Shown here piece after piece: positions 19,654-30,949 of a stretch of 64,000 nucleotides of DNA; within the stretch, counting starts at the first letter, position 1, and each line of letters starts with the position of its first letter. The translations under genes and the position numbers were made by a program. Origin of the DNA: Papio anubis (taxonomy: Eukaryota > Chordata > Mammalia > Primates > Cercopithecidae). Where the stretch lies: positions 127,091,595 to 127,155,594 of the forward strand of contig NC_044996.1 of the NCBI RefSeq assembly GCF_008728515.1, given 5' to 3'. The notes below the pieces were generated by a model, which was given only the letters and a program-made list of their open reading frames with translations, had not been told where the DNA came from and did not search any database.

Positions 19654-19801
19654 GGTGTATATATGAATGGATAGATAGATAGATAGATATACAAATTTTT
19701 ATAGGTGTATATAAAATACAATACATTTGTAGAGATGGGGTTTTGCAACGTTGCCCAAGCTTATTTCAAACTCCCGGGCTCAAGCGATCCTCCTACCTCA
19801 A
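19441..19801 (-). mobile_element. AluJ containing a GT/ATAG microsatellite
   Basis: Antisense Alu halves at 19441-19618 and about 19722-19801 surround simple sequence in the position of the A-rich linker. Confidence 0.85.
19620..19690. repeat. (GT)n then (ATAG)n microsatellite
   Basis: About 15 GT units at 19620-19650, then ATAG units near 19669-19688. Internal to the antisense Alu. Confidence 0.92.
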
Positions 19802-19906
19802 GGGACACAACTGTTCCTTTTCGGTTCAGAATATATTCTTTTTAGTACATTCTCAAGTCAAGGCAAAGATATGTACTAAAGCATATTAAATAAGAATACC
19901 CATCAC

Positions 19907-20200
19907 AGACTGGGCATGTTGGCTCATGCCTGTAATCCCAGCACTTTGGGAGGCCAAGTCAGGCAGATTCCTTGAGGTCAGGAGTTCGAGACCAGCCTGG
20001 CCAACATGGTGAAACCCCATCTCTATTAAAAATATAAAAATTAGCCGGTCATGGTGGCATGCACCTGTAGTCCCAGCTACTCGGGAGGCTGAGGCATAAG
20101 AATCGCATGAACCTGGGAGGCAGCAGTTGCAATCAGCTGAGATGGTGCCACTGCGCTCCAACCTGGGCGACAGAGAGAGACTCCATCTCAAAAAAAAAAA
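19907..20200 (+). mobile_element. AluS with exact target duplication
   Basis: AAGAATACCCATCAC is exact at 19892-19906 and 20201-20215. Confidence 0.95.
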
Positions 20201-20215
20201 AAGAATACCCATCAC

Positions 20216-21058
20216 GGAACACAATCCAGCAACTTCTCCACCAAATTCTCATAGATTTAATTTTTAATATAATGGGAAATATTGAGCCCATCTGATTTTA
20301 TATATTAATCAAATATAATTTTTATAAGATAGATTGAAACAGGAAGGAAATTGTCCACTTTTTAAAATAGACCTCAAAATATGCTACTTCATCAATTGAT
20401 GACTACAAGTTGCTTTGAAATGTATAAAAAATAAGATGATTAATAGAAGGAGTGATGAATGGATAGATAGGTGATGAAGCAAATAAAGTAAAAAGCAAAA
20501 TCTTAATTGTAGAATCTCGGTGGTGGGTATGTGGATGTTTAGTGCACAATTCTTTCAACTTTTAATATTTTGAAAATGTTGATCATTTGCCATAATAACC
20601 CCCAATAGAGACCACTTATCATTCTATACATGTCGATAAGATTTTCCCCTGAATCCACCTATATCCATCATCATTTGGAAGGTACCATAGAACCTTCCAA
20701 AAATTGACTTAAAGCTGCTTCCAGGGAATATATGTATATATATTTTTTTCTCATTTATTTTATGTATATATTTAGGGATATGCTTACCTGTGTATTATTT
20801 TCTTCTCCAAAACAGACAAAAGTTAGAATTATATGGATGAGTAAACCTAGCAGGACACACTTCCATTTTAGACAGATGCTCAGCTGATACCTTTAGTGCA
20901 CTGTAAGATCAATCGGCCACAACATAAATTATTTTAAAGAATACTAGCTTCTGAGATGTTATACCCACCAAGTTTAGAGAAGGCAGTTGGAAAAGTATTA
21001 CCATAAAGACAAATAGAAAGTACCTTTAGAATTTGGAAATTAGGGACATGGAGAAGGA
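20216..21058 (+). mobile_element. old L1M 3'-end fragment within unassigned DNA
   Basis: Around 20490-20610, GGTGGTGGGTATGTGGATGTT followed by ACAATTCTTTCAACTTTTAATATTTTGAAAATG resembles an L1M 3' end. The remainder (20216-20480 and 20620-21058) shows nothing I can name. Confidence 0.45.
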
Positions 21059-21743
21059 TCATAAATAATAAATAATCCCCACAGCAGGCTGTATTTCCCC
21101 CCAAATGACTGCAACAATATCTCTCATCCCACATGTCCTTTTTTTCTATTAGATAGAGATGGGGGTTTCACTATGCTGCCCAGCCTGGTCTCAAACTCCT
21201 GGACTCAAGCAATCCTCCTGCCTCGGCCTCCCAAAGTGCTGGGATTACAGGTCTGAGCCACAGCACCTGGCCCCACATGTCCTTCTTGCAACGTGACTTT
21301 GACACTGTTCCCATTGAGAGATGAAGATTTATGTTCCCTCTCCTTGAATCTGGGTGAGCTTGTGACTTGGTGAAAGTGACATTGTGTGACTTCCAAAGCT
21401 AGGTTACAAAAGGCAGTATAGCTTCCATTTGGTTCTCTTGGGGTGGTTAATGTTTTTACCCAGTCGCTGTGTTGTGAGGAAGCCCAAGTCACCCTATGGA
21501 GAGGTCACCGTGGAGAGAAAGCAATAACCAGTCCCAACTTGCCAGGCATGTGAGTGAGCCACTTTTGAAAGTGCTTCCTTTAGCCCTAGTCAAGTCACCC
21601 CAGCTGATGCAACATGGAACAGAAATAGCCAGTCTGCACCAAACCTTGCTCAAATTGCAAATTCACAATCAAAATAAATAATGGGTAGCCACTGCATTTT
21701 AGGGGTAGTTTGTTATGCAGCAACAGATAACTGATACAATGCC
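21059..21743 (+). mobile_element. MLT1-type MaLR LTR
   Basis: Shows CACCCTATGGAGAGGTC, CATGTGAGTGAGCCAC and a 3' end GGTAGTTTGTTATGCAGCAACAGATAACTGATACAA, with a short antisense Alu piece inserted near its 5' end. Confidence 0.7.
21141..21271 (-). mobile_element. Alu left-monomer fragment with target duplication
   Basis: CCCACATGTCCTT is exact at 21128-21140 and 21272-21284. The insert is a single antisense Alu monomer with a short T-rich tail. Confidence 0.85.
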
Positions 21744-21935
21744 TAAGATAAACAGATAAACAAATAAACAAGCAAACAAACAAAAAACATGAATTTGCAC
21801 ACCCTGGCTTCCAAAATCAAGAAAATACCTGTATTACTGTTCTAGTAGGAGACAGATCTTGAATCCTATTGACATCTGTCAATAATCCAACTATTTCACT
21901 TCAGGCAACTCTGTTAGTCTCTCACATATGAAAAC

Positions 21936-21966
<31 letters not shown>

Positions 21967-22312
21967 TAATTGCTAGCAAATGGCCAGGTTGGCTTGAGTT
22001 CATCTGTCCAACAAAGATTAATAAGTACCTGTTATATAGAAAACGCTGTGCTTATCACCGTGGGGATACACAAATGGAGCCAATCATCATAAGCTATATT
22101 TTCCTGATTATTTATCCTTCAAACTGCTAATAAACATGGACATAATCAAAAAGTAATCATGTGAAAAAAAGGAAAAGGCTGTTACTTTACTCATTCATCA
22201 GTAAGGCAATCAACTCCTGAAAACATCACATAGATTAACTAAAATAAAAACAAAACACAAGTTTATTCTTTTACTAATTAACTTCACCAGTGTAAAATGT
22301 GTAACTTAAAGA
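21744..22312. other. non-repeat DNA with AAAC and T22 simple tracts
   Basis: AAAC/AAAT-type simple sequence at about 21750-21786 and a 22-base T run at 21940-21961 with no Alu next to it. The rest is unassigned. Confidence 0.5.
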
Positions 22313-22661
22313 CTGTCTTAGTCCAGTTTGTGCTGGTATAACAGTATATCTGAGACTGGGTAATTTATAAAGAAGAGATTTATTTCTCATAGTTCTGAAG
22401 GCTGGGAAGTTCAAGGTTGAGGAGCCAGCAGCTGGTGAGGGCCTTCTTGCTGAGTCACCCATGGTGGAAGGGAGAAAGGCAAGAGAGCACATGAGAAAGA
22501 GAGAGAGGGAAAAGGGGCTGAATTCATCCTTTTATCAGGAATCCACTCTCATGATAACTAACCCACCTCTATGATAACAGCATTAATCCATTCATGGGAG
22601 CAGTGCTCTCATGATCTAATGACCTCTTAAAGGCCCCACCTCTCAACACTATTGCATTGGG

Positions 22662-22692
<31 letters not shown>

Positions 22693-22999
22693 ACAGGGTC
22701 TCCCTCTGTCACCCAGGCTGTAGTGCAGTGGCTTGATCTCAGCTCACTGCAACCTCTCCCAAGTAGCTACAGGTGTGTGCCACTACGCCTGACTAATTTC
22801 TGTATTTTTAAATTATTTTTTTGTAGAGATGGGGTTTCGCCATGTTGCCCAGGCTGGTCTTTAACTCCTGGGCTCAAGCCATCCTCCCACCTTGGCCTCC
22901 CAAAGTCCTGGAATTACAGGCATGAGTCGCCACACCTGGCTGAATTGGGGATTAAACTTCCAACACATGATCTTTAGGGGACACGTTCAAACCAAAGCA
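22313..22999 (-). mobile_element. MLT1-type MaLR LTR, antisense, split by an Alu
   Basis: Reads as the reverse of an MLT1: CTTAGTCCAGTTTGTGCTGG, GGTAATTTATAAAGAAGAG, AGGCCCCACCTCTCAACACTATTGCATTGGG, then after the Alu GGGGATTAAACTTCC and GGACACGTTCAAACC. Confidence 0.85.
22657..22942 (-). mobile_element. AluS inserted in the MLT1
   Basis: Antisense Alu with a T27 run. It lacks part of the left-monomer middle near 22760 (CCTCTCCCAAGTAGC junction). Confidence 0.9.
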
Positions 23000-23287
23000 A
23001 AGACTTTGCTAAGAAGGAAATTTCAACATGTCTTATTGTCAATTCATTGGCTTCCAAGCAAAAGAGTATCTAACTACATATGCCAATTAAATGGTTGCAA
23101 AATCTTAGGCTCCTTTGGAAACTTTATCTGTAATGAATGCATTTACACAAGGCAAGGTCTAGGCAATAGTGTTCGTTTTAGGGAACCCAGCCTCCCTTTC
23201 TACTCCTTTTCCCAGCCTCCCTGTGATCTCAGATTTAGTACTCCCAGTAATCTCCTACCTTCTCCTCTTTAAAGGTCGCTCTGAGAG

Positions 23288-23580
23288 GCCGGGCGCGGTG
23301 GCTAACGCCTGTAATCCCAGCACTTTGGGAGGCCGAGGTGGGCAGATCACCTGAGATCAGGAGTTTGAGACCAGCCTGACCAACAGGGAGAAACCCCATC
23401 TCTACTAAAAATACAAAATTAACCAGGCATGGTGGCATATGCCTGTAATCCCAGCTACTTGGGGGGAGGCAGAAGAATAGCTTGAACCCGGGCGGCAGAG
23501 GTTGCAGTGAGCCAAGATCATGCCACTGCACTCCAGCCTGAGCAACAAAGCTAGACTCCATCTCAAAACAAAAAAAAAAA
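23288..23580 (+). mobile_element. AluS/Y
   Basis: Full-length sense Alu with an intact GGCCGGGCGCGGTGGC head and a near-exact target duplication (GTCGCTCTGA and GTAGCTCTGA). Confidence 0.92.
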
Positions 23581-24090
23581 GTAGCTCTGAAAAAAACACT
23601 TGATAAATTCATTGAAACCAGCCTATAATGTTAATGTGTTATGCGTAATCTTTCCTGGCAATTGGCATTTTAACAGTAACCAATTAATCAACCAATCAAT
23701 AGGACAGAAGCAAAACCTCTAGTTATAAAAATCCAACATTGAGTGAAACTACCAACATTATTCATAATAGTCAAAAAGTGGAAACAACCCAAACTATGAA
23801 GTGATGAATGGTTAAACAAAATGTGTTCTATCCATACAATGGAATATCAGTCGACGATAAAAAGGAATGAAGTACTGATGCATGGTAAACATGGATGAAC
23901 ATTGACAATGTTATACTAAATGAAAAAAGTCAGACACAAAAGACCACACATTGTATGGTTCCATTTATATAAAATATCTAGAATAGGCAAATCCATAGAG
24001 ACAGAAAATAGCTTGGTGGTTGCCTATGGCTGGAGGGAGGGGCTGGAGGGAAATGGGTAGTGACTGCTAATGGATATGGGATTTCATTTT

Positions 24091-24592
24091 TTTTCTTTTC
24101 TTTCTTTCTTTCTTTTTGAGACAGGGTCTCGGGCCTGTCACCCAGGCTGGAGTGGTGGTGCCAATCTGGTCACTGCAACTCCTCCTCCTCCTCAGCTTAG
24201 GTGATCCTTAACTCCTCAGCCTCCCAGTAGCTGGGACTACAGGCATGCACCACCACTAATTAGCTCGGCTAATTTTTAAAAATTTTTTTGTGGAGACAGG
24301 GTTTTGCTGTGTTGCCCAGGCTGGTCTCAAACTCCTAGTGGAGTGCAGTGGTGCAATCTTGGCTCACTGCAACCTGCACCTCCCAGGTTCAAATGATTCT
24401 CCTGACTCAGCCTCCCGAGTAGCTGGGATTATAGGCATGTGCCACTCACACCTGGCTAATTTTGCATTTTTAGTAGAGATGGGGTTTCACTGCGTTGGCC
24501 AGGCTGGCCTTGAGCTCCTGACCTCAGGTGATCCACCCACCTCGGCCTCCCAAAGTGCTGGGATTACAGATGTGAGCCACGGTGCCCAGCCT
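24091..24592 (-). mobile_element. two adjoining antisense Alus
   Basis: A diverged AluJ (24091-24336) with CTTT units at its tail runs directly into a better-preserved Alu (24337-24592) lacking its T run. Confidence 0.85.
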
Positions 24593-24687
24593 GGATGGGA
24601 CTTTTACTCAGAGGTGATGAAATGTCTCTGTGGTGATGATGCTATACAACCTGTCAACACTAAAACCACTGAATTGTATACTTAATT

Positions 24688-24985
24688 TTTTTTTTTTTTT
24701 TTTTTTTGAGACGGAGTCTCGCCTCTGCCACCCAGGTTGACTGCAGTGGCCGGATCTCAGCTCACTGCAGCCTCCGCCTCCCCGGTTCACGACTCTTCCT
24801 GCCCTCAGCCTCCCAGTAGCTGGGACTACAGGCACCACCCTCTGCCAGTTTTTTTTTGTATTTCTTACTGTGAGACGGGTTTCACCAAAGTAGCTATGAT
24901 GTATCTCACCTCTGACTCCTGATCCGCTTCTGTCTCAGCCTCCCAAAGTGCTGGGATTACAGGCTTGAGCCACCGCTACCGCCTA
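24688..24985 (-). mobile_element. AluY (AluYR-like) with clustered indels
   Basis: Carries the young-lineage markers in antisense (GGCCGGATCTCAGCTCACTGC, GGCTTGAGCCACC) yet differs from its siblings by many short insertions and deletions between 24720 and 24920. Confidence 0.8.
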
Positions 24986-24990
24986 ATTTT

Positions 24991-25078
24991 TTTTTTTTTT
25001 TTTTTTTTAAGAGATGGAGTCTCACTTTGTTGCCCAGGCTGGAGTGCAGTGACACAATCATAGCTCACTGCCACCTCT
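24991..25078 (-). mobile_element. Alu 3' fragment
   Basis: A T21 run followed by about 65 bases of antisense Alu, truncated at CTCACTGCCACCTCT. Confidence 0.82.
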
Positions 25079-25228
25079 ATGAATTGTACACTTTAAATGG
25101 GTGACTTGTATGTGTTTTGAATTATATCTCAAAAAAATTCTTTAATAAATGAGTCCAGGAGAATACACAAGGGGTTATACTATAAAAATCTCCAGCCTTT
25201 GCCTGTGGGCTACTCAGGTCTACTCGAT

Positions 25229-25376
25229 TGCTACTCAAATGTGTTCCTCAGACCAGCAGCACCTGAAAGTTCACAAATGCAGAATCTCTGGCCCAGGCCC
25301 CTGAAATGGAATCCATTTCACTGAGTCATGCCATCTTTGTGGACCCAAAGCTTTTCAAAAGTTCTCAGTTAGGTAG
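25229..25376 (+). mobile_element. MER5A-type hAT element
   Basis: Begins TGCTACTCAAATGTGTTCCTCAGACCAG in two parts and ends near TTTCAAAAGTTCTCAGT, with CACAAATGCAGAATCTCTGGCCC between. Confidence 0.75.
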
Positions 25377-25464
25377 AACCACATAAGTTCATCAACGTTA
25401 CAAAACGAAGTAAGGAAGCAATCTTCTTTCCCTTCTAGAAAAGGAGCTACTCTTATAACATTTG

Positions 25465-25700
25465 GCAATTTTTGGTGCCTTGCTTTTAGAAAGCAGATGG
25501 CACCATAGGGCCAGGGTAGGGGGCACGAGGGTGACTGCTAATGAGTACGGTGTTGCTTTGTGGCTAGTGAAAATATTCTGGAGTCAGATAGTGGTGATCA
25601 ATGCACAACTTTGTGAATATACTAAAAATATTGAATTGTACAATTTAAAAGGATGAACTTCATGGCATGTAAATTACTATATATTTCAGTAAAGTTATTA
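25465..25700 (+). mobile_element. L1M (L1MB-like) 3' UTR fragment
   Basis: CTGGAGTCAGATAGTGGTGATC, GCACAACTTTGTGAATATAC and TTGAATTGTACAATTTAAAAGG match the same L1 3' UTR seen at 6425 and 24593. Confidence 0.75.
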
Positions 25701-25796
25701 TTTACAAAAATCAGTGAGACAGGCAGAAGAGGCATTTTTGTAGAGCTGGTAATAGTAGTTCACAATGCCTAGAAATTCCACTGAATTTGATTATAC

Positions 25797-26025
25797 CAGG
25801 GTTTCTCAACATTATGACTATTGACATTTTGGGCTGGCTCATTCTAGGGCATGGGGGCTGTCCTGTGCACTGTAGGATATTTGGCACCATTGATGGTCTG
25901 TATCCATTAGATGACAGTTAACACCCTCCTCCTAATTGTGACAACCCAAAATGCCTCCAGACAAGGCAGACCTTGCCAAATATCCCCTTGGACACAAAAT
26001 CATCCCTGCCCGAGAACCACAGACT
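25797..26025 (+). mobile_element. MER20-type hAT element
   Basis: Starts CAGGGTTTCTCAACATTATG, contains GACATTTTGGGCTGGCTCATTCT and TGTCCTGTGCACTGTAGGATA in parts, and ends CCCGAGAACCACAG. Confidence 0.85.
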
Positions 26026-26400
26026 TGTACACAAAGTTGGCCATACCTTTAGGATAAGGAAGCTTTTCCTTAAAAATAATCTATGATTCTCTGGCATTGA
26101 CAGGATTTCCTCCTGTTATTTTCTCAGTGGAGATGGTAAATAAATGCTTAAATTCCTATAATTACTTTTCAGTTGCCTAAATCCTTTATTTATGGATGAC
26201 CTTCAGCCTTTTGCCTGCTCACTTATGCAACTTTTCTTCATCTGTCCCATTTTCAAGTCTGAATTCTTTTTACAACTATCCAATTGACCTTTTTATTTCT
26301 TAGTTTCTTTTAAAATGGGAAGTTTTAAAATGAAATAATGTCTCTGTCAGAGTCCGAGCAGGAAAAGAGAATAGGCTCTAGATGTAGCCAACAGAGATAA
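26026..26400. other. non-repeat DNA, nothing recognised
   Basis: A+T-rich. The segment from about 26340 (AGAGTCCGAGCAGGAAAAGAG) may continue at 26791 across the inserted Alus. Confidence 0.4.
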
Positions 26401-26790
26401 TTTTTTTTTTCTAGAGTCTCGCTCTGTCACCCAGGCTGGAGTGCAATGGCATGATCTTGGCTCCCTGCAACCTCCACCTCCCAGGTTCAAGCGGTTCTCC
26501 TGCCTCAGCCTCCTGAGTAGCTAGGATTACAGGCATGCACCACCAAGCCCAGCTAATTTTTGTACTTTTAGTAGAGACAGGGTTTCGCCCTGTTGGCCCG
26601 GCTGGTCTCAAAGTCCTGACCTCAGGTGATCTGCCCACCTCAGCCTCCTGAGTATCTGGGATTACAGGCATGAGCCACTGTGCCTAGCATAAGTTTTGTA
26701 TTTTTAGTAGAGATGGGGTTTCACCATGTTGGCCGGGCTGGTCTCAAACTCCTGACTTCAGGTGATCTGCTTGCCTCGGCCTCCCAAAGT
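26401..26790 (-). mobile_element. Alu plus second partial Alu, antisense
   Basis: A full antisense Alu (26401-26690) is followed without a T run by about 100 bases of another (TTTTTAGTAGAGATGGGG to CCTCCCAAAGTGG). This resembles an unequal-recombination duplication of the Alu end. Confidence 0.85.
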
Positions 26791-27164
26791 GGCAAGCAGA
26801 GATAACTTAACGGAGGGAATTGCTTACATAATGCTTGGAAGGACTGAAGAAGTGAAAGGGGAAAGGTGGGGTTCCCCAGAGATTAATGATTACAGGAAGC
26901 CTTACCACCACTAAGACCGGAAAGCAAAAAAGGAAAATGGGTTTTCCTGAGCCCAGGTAGGCTGTGCAGCTGGAGTTACTGGAATATTAATCACTTATCT
27001 TGAAGCACGTGCTGCCGCCTCCTGGCAGGAAGTCAATCACCTGTATTCCCATGGAGTTGCAGGAACCCCATGGTGACCCCATCAAAGGGGTTTCTTTCTG
27101 ACGTGAGGAGACTACAACATACTGTTCAGTGAAAAAAAAAAAAAAAAAAAAAACCTAAACTATG
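26791..27164. other. non-repeat DNA ending in an A23 run
   Basis: CAGAGATAA-like sequence is present on both sides of the Alu pair at 26401-26790, suggesting an insertion scar. An A run at about 27130-27153 could be the tail of an unidentified retroposed sequence. Confidence 0.4.
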
Positions 27165-27486
27165 TGATGACAACAGCTGCCATTTTTCGAGCAGTGACTA
27201 TGTGCAGGTATTTTACATACATGATCTTCTTTAAGGAGACAATCATTCTGACAGAAGCCTTATGGGGTAGGTATTGCTATCCACACTTGATAGATAAGAA
27301 AGTGGAGGCTTTAAAGAAGGATAAGTTTCCATTAACATGCAAATTCATGAAGTAAAGGCTTTGCTTCCCTTTTTCAAACTCATATTCCCAGTGTTATATG
27401 ATATTTTTCATTTTTTTCCCCTTTTTTACTGTTCTGAAGGTACATTGGCACCCAAGGTCACATCATAGATAGCTGTTTTTAAACAA

Positions 27487-27900
27487 TTATTTATATATTT
27501 TTAAAAATAGAGATGAATTGGGAGGCCGAGACGGGCGGATCACGAGGTCAGGAGATCGAGACCATCCTGCCTAACACGGTGAAACCCCGTCTCTACTAAA
27601 AAATACAAAAAAAACTAGCCGGGCGAGGTGGCGGGCGTCTGTAGTCCCAGCTACTCGGAAGGCTGAGGCAGGAGAATGGCGTAAACCCGGGAGGCGGAGC
27701 TTGCAGTGAGCTGAGATCCGGCCACTGCACTCCAGCCTGGGCGACAGAGCGAGACTCTGCCTCAAAAAAAAAAAAAAAAAAAATAGAGATGAAGTCTCCC
27801 TATGTTGTCCAGGGTGGTCTCAAACTCCTGGGCTAGTGATCCTCCCACCTCGGCCTCCCAAAGTGCTGGGATCACAGGCGTGAGCCACTGCACTCGGCCA
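27487..27900 (-). mobile_element. AluJ/FLAM fragment opened by a younger AluY
   Basis: TTTTTAAAAATAGAGATGAA continues at 27794 as GTCTCCCTATGTTGTCCAGG to the antisense head near 27898. The interruption is the AluY at 27518-27778. Confidence 0.85.
27518..27778 (+). mobile_element. AluY of Old World monkey (AluYR-like) type, 5'-truncated
   Basis: Begins TTGGGAGGCCGAGACGGGCGG. The exact 15-base duplication AAAAATAGAGATGAA lies at 27503-27517 and 27779-27793. GCTGAGATCCGGCC, AACTAGCCGGGCGAGG and GGCGTAAACCC are visible. Confidence 0.95.
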
Positions 27901-28059
27901 ATAGCTATTTTTTGAATTAGTGAATGAATGAATGAATGAATGAAAGTTTCATAACGAGTAAGTCAGAGACAGAATTCCTACCAGGTCTTTCTGCCTTCAG
28001 AGCACATGTTCTTAACTACAACACACTGCTGCCTCCCACAGGTGTAACATGAGCTCAAC

Positions 28060-28225
28060 TGCGGATGGGAATATATATTTTAGGAAAAGTATGCTAAAAT
28101 GTTAACAATGATTACCTGATTATTTCTGGTTGGTGGGCTTGTGGATGATTTTCCTCTGTTTTTATACCTTTTTTTGTAAATATAAGTTGCTTTTATAGTC
28201 AGGATAAATAAATAATTGAATTCAT
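28060..28225 (+). mobile_element. L1M 3'-end fragment
   Basis: CTAAAATGTTAACAATGATTACCTG, GGTGGGCTTGTGGATGATTTTC and a TATAGTCAGGATAAATAAATAA end resemble the L1MC/L1ME 3' UTR. Confidence 0.6.
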
Positions 28226-28251
28226 CTATTTTCTTAAAAGTAAGTATTCGG

Positions 28252-28561
28252 CAGGGCGCAGTGGCTCACGCCTGTAATCCCAGCACTTTGGGAGGCCAAG
28301 GCGGGCAGATCATGAAGTTAGGAGTTTGAGACCAGCCTGGCCAACATAGTGAAATTTCTGTCTCTACTTAAAAAAAAAATACAAAAATTGGGCAGGTGTG
28401 GTGGCATGCACCTGTAGTCCCAGTTACTCAGGAAGCTGAGGCAGGAATCACTTGAACCCGGGAGGCAGAGTTTGCAGTGCACCATTGCGCTCCAGACTGT
28501 GCGACAGGGCAAGACTCTGTCTCAAAAAAAAAAAAAAAAAAAAAAAAAAGAAAAGAAAGAA
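28252..28561 (+). mobile_element. Alu (first of a four-member same-strand cluster)
   Basis: Full length, with an A25 tail merging into GAAAA units and a small right-monomer deletion (GCAGTGCACCATTGCGC). Confidence 0.9.
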
Positions 28562-28573
28562 AGTATTCAAGGT

Positions 28574-28847
28574 TTGGCCTGGTGGCTCACGCCTGTAATC
28601 CCAGCATTTTGGGAGACCGAGGCCGGCGGATAACCTGAGGCCAGGAGTTCAAGAACAGCCTGAACAACATGGTAAAACCCCGAATCTACTAAAAATACAA
28701 AAATTACCCTGGCATGGTGGTGTGTGCCTGTAATCCCAGCTACTCAGGAGGCTGAGGCAGGAGAATTGAACCGGGGAGGTGAAGGTTGCAACGAGCCAAG
28801 ATTGTGCCACTGCACTCCAGCCTGGGTGACAGAGTGAGACTCCATCC

Positions 28848-28878
<31 letters not shown>

Positions 28879-28880
28879 AG
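28574..28880 (+). mobile_element. AluS
   Basis: Full length with an A tail and GAAAA units. A TAAGTATTC/AAGTATTCAAGG/AAAGTACTCAGG motif recurs at the boundaries of this cluster, suggesting successive insertion near one site. Confidence 0.9.
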
Positions 28881-28886
28881 TACTCA

Positions 28887-29347
28887 GGGCCAGGAGCAGT
28901 GGCTCACACCTGTAATCCCAGCATTTTGGGGGGCCAAGGTGGGTGGATTACTTGAGTCAAGACCAGTCTGGGCAATATAGGGAGACCCTATCTCTACAAG
29001 AATATTTTTAAAATTAGCTGGGCGTGGTAGTGCATGCCTATGGTCCCAGATACTCGGGAGGCTGAGGTAGGAGGATTGCTTGAGCCTGGGAGGTCAAGGC
29101 TATGATGAGCCATGACCATGCCACTATGTTCCAGCCTGGGCAACACAGTGAGACCCTGCCTCTACAAAAAATGTTTATAATTTAGCCAGGTGTGGTTGTG
29201 TGCCCCTGTGGTCCCAGTTACTTGGGAGGCTGAGGCAAGAGGATCGCTTGAGCCCAGGAGTTCAAGGCTGCAGTGAGCTGTGATAGCATCACTGTGCTCC
29301 ATCCTGGGCAACAGAGTGAGACCCTGTTTCAAAAATATGAATAAATA
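28887..29347 (+). mobile_element. AluJ followed by Alu right-monomer copy
   Basis: The AluJ (28887-29165) runs directly into a second right monomer (TTAGCCAGGTGTGGTTGTG onward) with its own short tail, forming a 2.5-unit Alu. Confidence 0.85.
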
Positions 29348-29584
29348 TTGCATTGAGGCAGAGTTTTCTTTTTCTTTATTTCCACGGCATGTCTGCTGGA
29401 AGCTGCCATGGTAGAAATGAAAAGGTCTTGGTTGCAGTCCAGATCCCATATTCAGCAACAGGCACATGAACTGGTTGGCCCATGGATTGCAGGCTGTTGC
29501 TCTTCCTGCAGAATGAATCTGTGCAGGTGGGAATATCAATTTAAACAGGTGTGCTTTTTGTTTTTACACTATGAATTCATATGT

Positions 29585-29921
29585 ATCATCCACTTTGAGT
29601 GTTGTGGTAGATACCTTGGTACACCAGCCCAAGTCCCCTTGGATGAAAGGCTTGTCCTAGCAACTGGGAATGCTGGCTCATTTAGGAGTTGTCTCAGCTG
29701 TATAGTCACCTGGTCCAGGTGGCCTGCATCTGATGGCCGATAGATACAAGGTTACAAAGGCCTGGCCATCTGGCCCAAACCCAGGACGAAGCTCCAGAAG
29801 TCACCCACTCCTGCTTCTCTCCCCTCCCTTCCACAGAGCTTCACCCCAAGGGCACTTCCTAATAAACATCCTGTGTCTGTCGTCTCGGAGTCTGCTTCCT
29901 GCGGAACCCAACCCATGACAA
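29585..29921 (+). mobile_element. ERVL-type LTR, 3' part
   Basis: The 3' end carries CTAATAAACATCCTGTG (polyadenylation signal) and ends CTTCCTGCGGAACCCAACCCATGACA, as in several ERVL LTRs (LTR16/LTR33 group). The 5' boundary is unclear; LTR-like DNA may extend left towards 29350. Confidence 0.45.
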
Positions 29922-30343
29922 GTCTCAGTTCATATTTTATTTTTTTCACTAAAAATTAATCGCATCTTCAATAGAGAAAGAGGACCATTATAGGAGGAAT
30001 GAGGAGTTGAAGGGCATTTTATAATTTAGCAAGGTATCAGCACAGAGAGCTAACTTTTCCATTAACCCAAAAAGCTTTGTTGTCACCAGACAACTCCGGC
30101 GAGGATGATGTCTAAAGTGTCATTACTCTCAGAGGAATCTGTAAATGGAAAAGACTTCCTAACCTACACTTTCCCTAAAACAATTTAATGTCATGCTGAT
30201 ATTTTGGGACTAGTGACCCTTCTGTGCCGCTCAATTCTTCTTCCTGGAGACATATTGTTACAGTGATGTGCCCATTTCTAATCACCTGCCTATCCAGTGG
30301 CCCCAGACTTTATTCAACTCGTCACCAGAAGGAACCCTTATAA
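29922..30343. other. non-repeat DNA, nothing recognised
   Basis: A+T-rich; no element, frame or splice pair stands out. Confidence 0.4.
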
Positions 30344-30515
30344 CTTTTTTTTTTTTTTTTGAGACAGTCTTGCTCTGTCACCCATGCTGGAGTGCAGTGG
30401 CTCCATCTCGGCTCAGTGCAACCTCTGCCTCCCAGGTTCAACCGATTCTCCAGCCTCAGCCACCCTGGTAGCTGGGACTATAGGCATGTGCCACCATGCC
30501 TAATTTTTGTATTTT
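30344..30515 (-). mobile_element. Alu fragment, antisense
   Basis: T16 run and one monomer, ending at CATGCCTAATTTTTGTATTTTTG, then ATTT-rich simple sequence (30516-30562). Confidence 0.88.
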
Positions 30516-30559
30516 TGTTTTTATTTTTAAAATATTTATTTATTTATCTATTTATTCAT

Positions 30560-30843
30560 TGAGATGGTGTCTCACTCTCTCTCCCAGGCTGGAGTGCAGT
30601 GGCACAATCTTGGTTCACTGCAACCCCTGCCTCCCAGGTTCAAATGATTCTCCCGCCTCAGCCTCCTGAGTATCTAAGATTACAGGCGCCTGCCACCATG
30701 CCCGGCTAATTTTTGTATTTTTAGTAGAGACAGGGGTCTCACCATGTTGGCCAGGCTGGTCTAGAACTTCTGACCTCAAGTGATTCACCTGCCTCGGCCT
30801 CCCAAAGTGCTTGGATTACAGGCGTGAGCCACCATGCCGGGCC
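30560..30843 (-). mobile_element. AluS
   Basis: Antisense Alu following ATTT units. Confidence 0.92.
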
Positions 30844-30949
30844 AGAAGCCCTTATAACTCTTAAGACAAAATACAGGGAAAGTAAAAGTCTGACTATTCT
30901 TCTAAAAGAGACTAAATGTCTAGTGCTTGTTCCAGGAACAGGAATATTT

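Larger units (their letters stand above)
23735..25150 (+). mobile_element. L1M (L1MB-like) 3' end split by antisense Alus
   Basis: Pieces at 23735-24090 (CTACCAACATTATTCATAATAG, TGGTTGCCTATGGCTGG), 24593-24687 (GTGATGATGCTATACAACC, CACTGAATTGTATACTT) and 25079-25150 (GAATTGTACACTTTAAATGGG, ATTATATCTCAA) run in L1 order. Confidence 0.8.
27165..28042 (-). mobile_element. MIR, antisense, in two separated parts
   Basis: The part at 27165-27355 has GACTATGTGCAGGTATTTTAC and ATGGGGTAGGTATTGCTATCC. The part at 27955-28042 has GTAAGTCAGAGACAGAATTCC and CAGAGCACATGTTCTTAACTAC. Alu sequence and unassigned DNA separate them. Confidence 0.6.
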
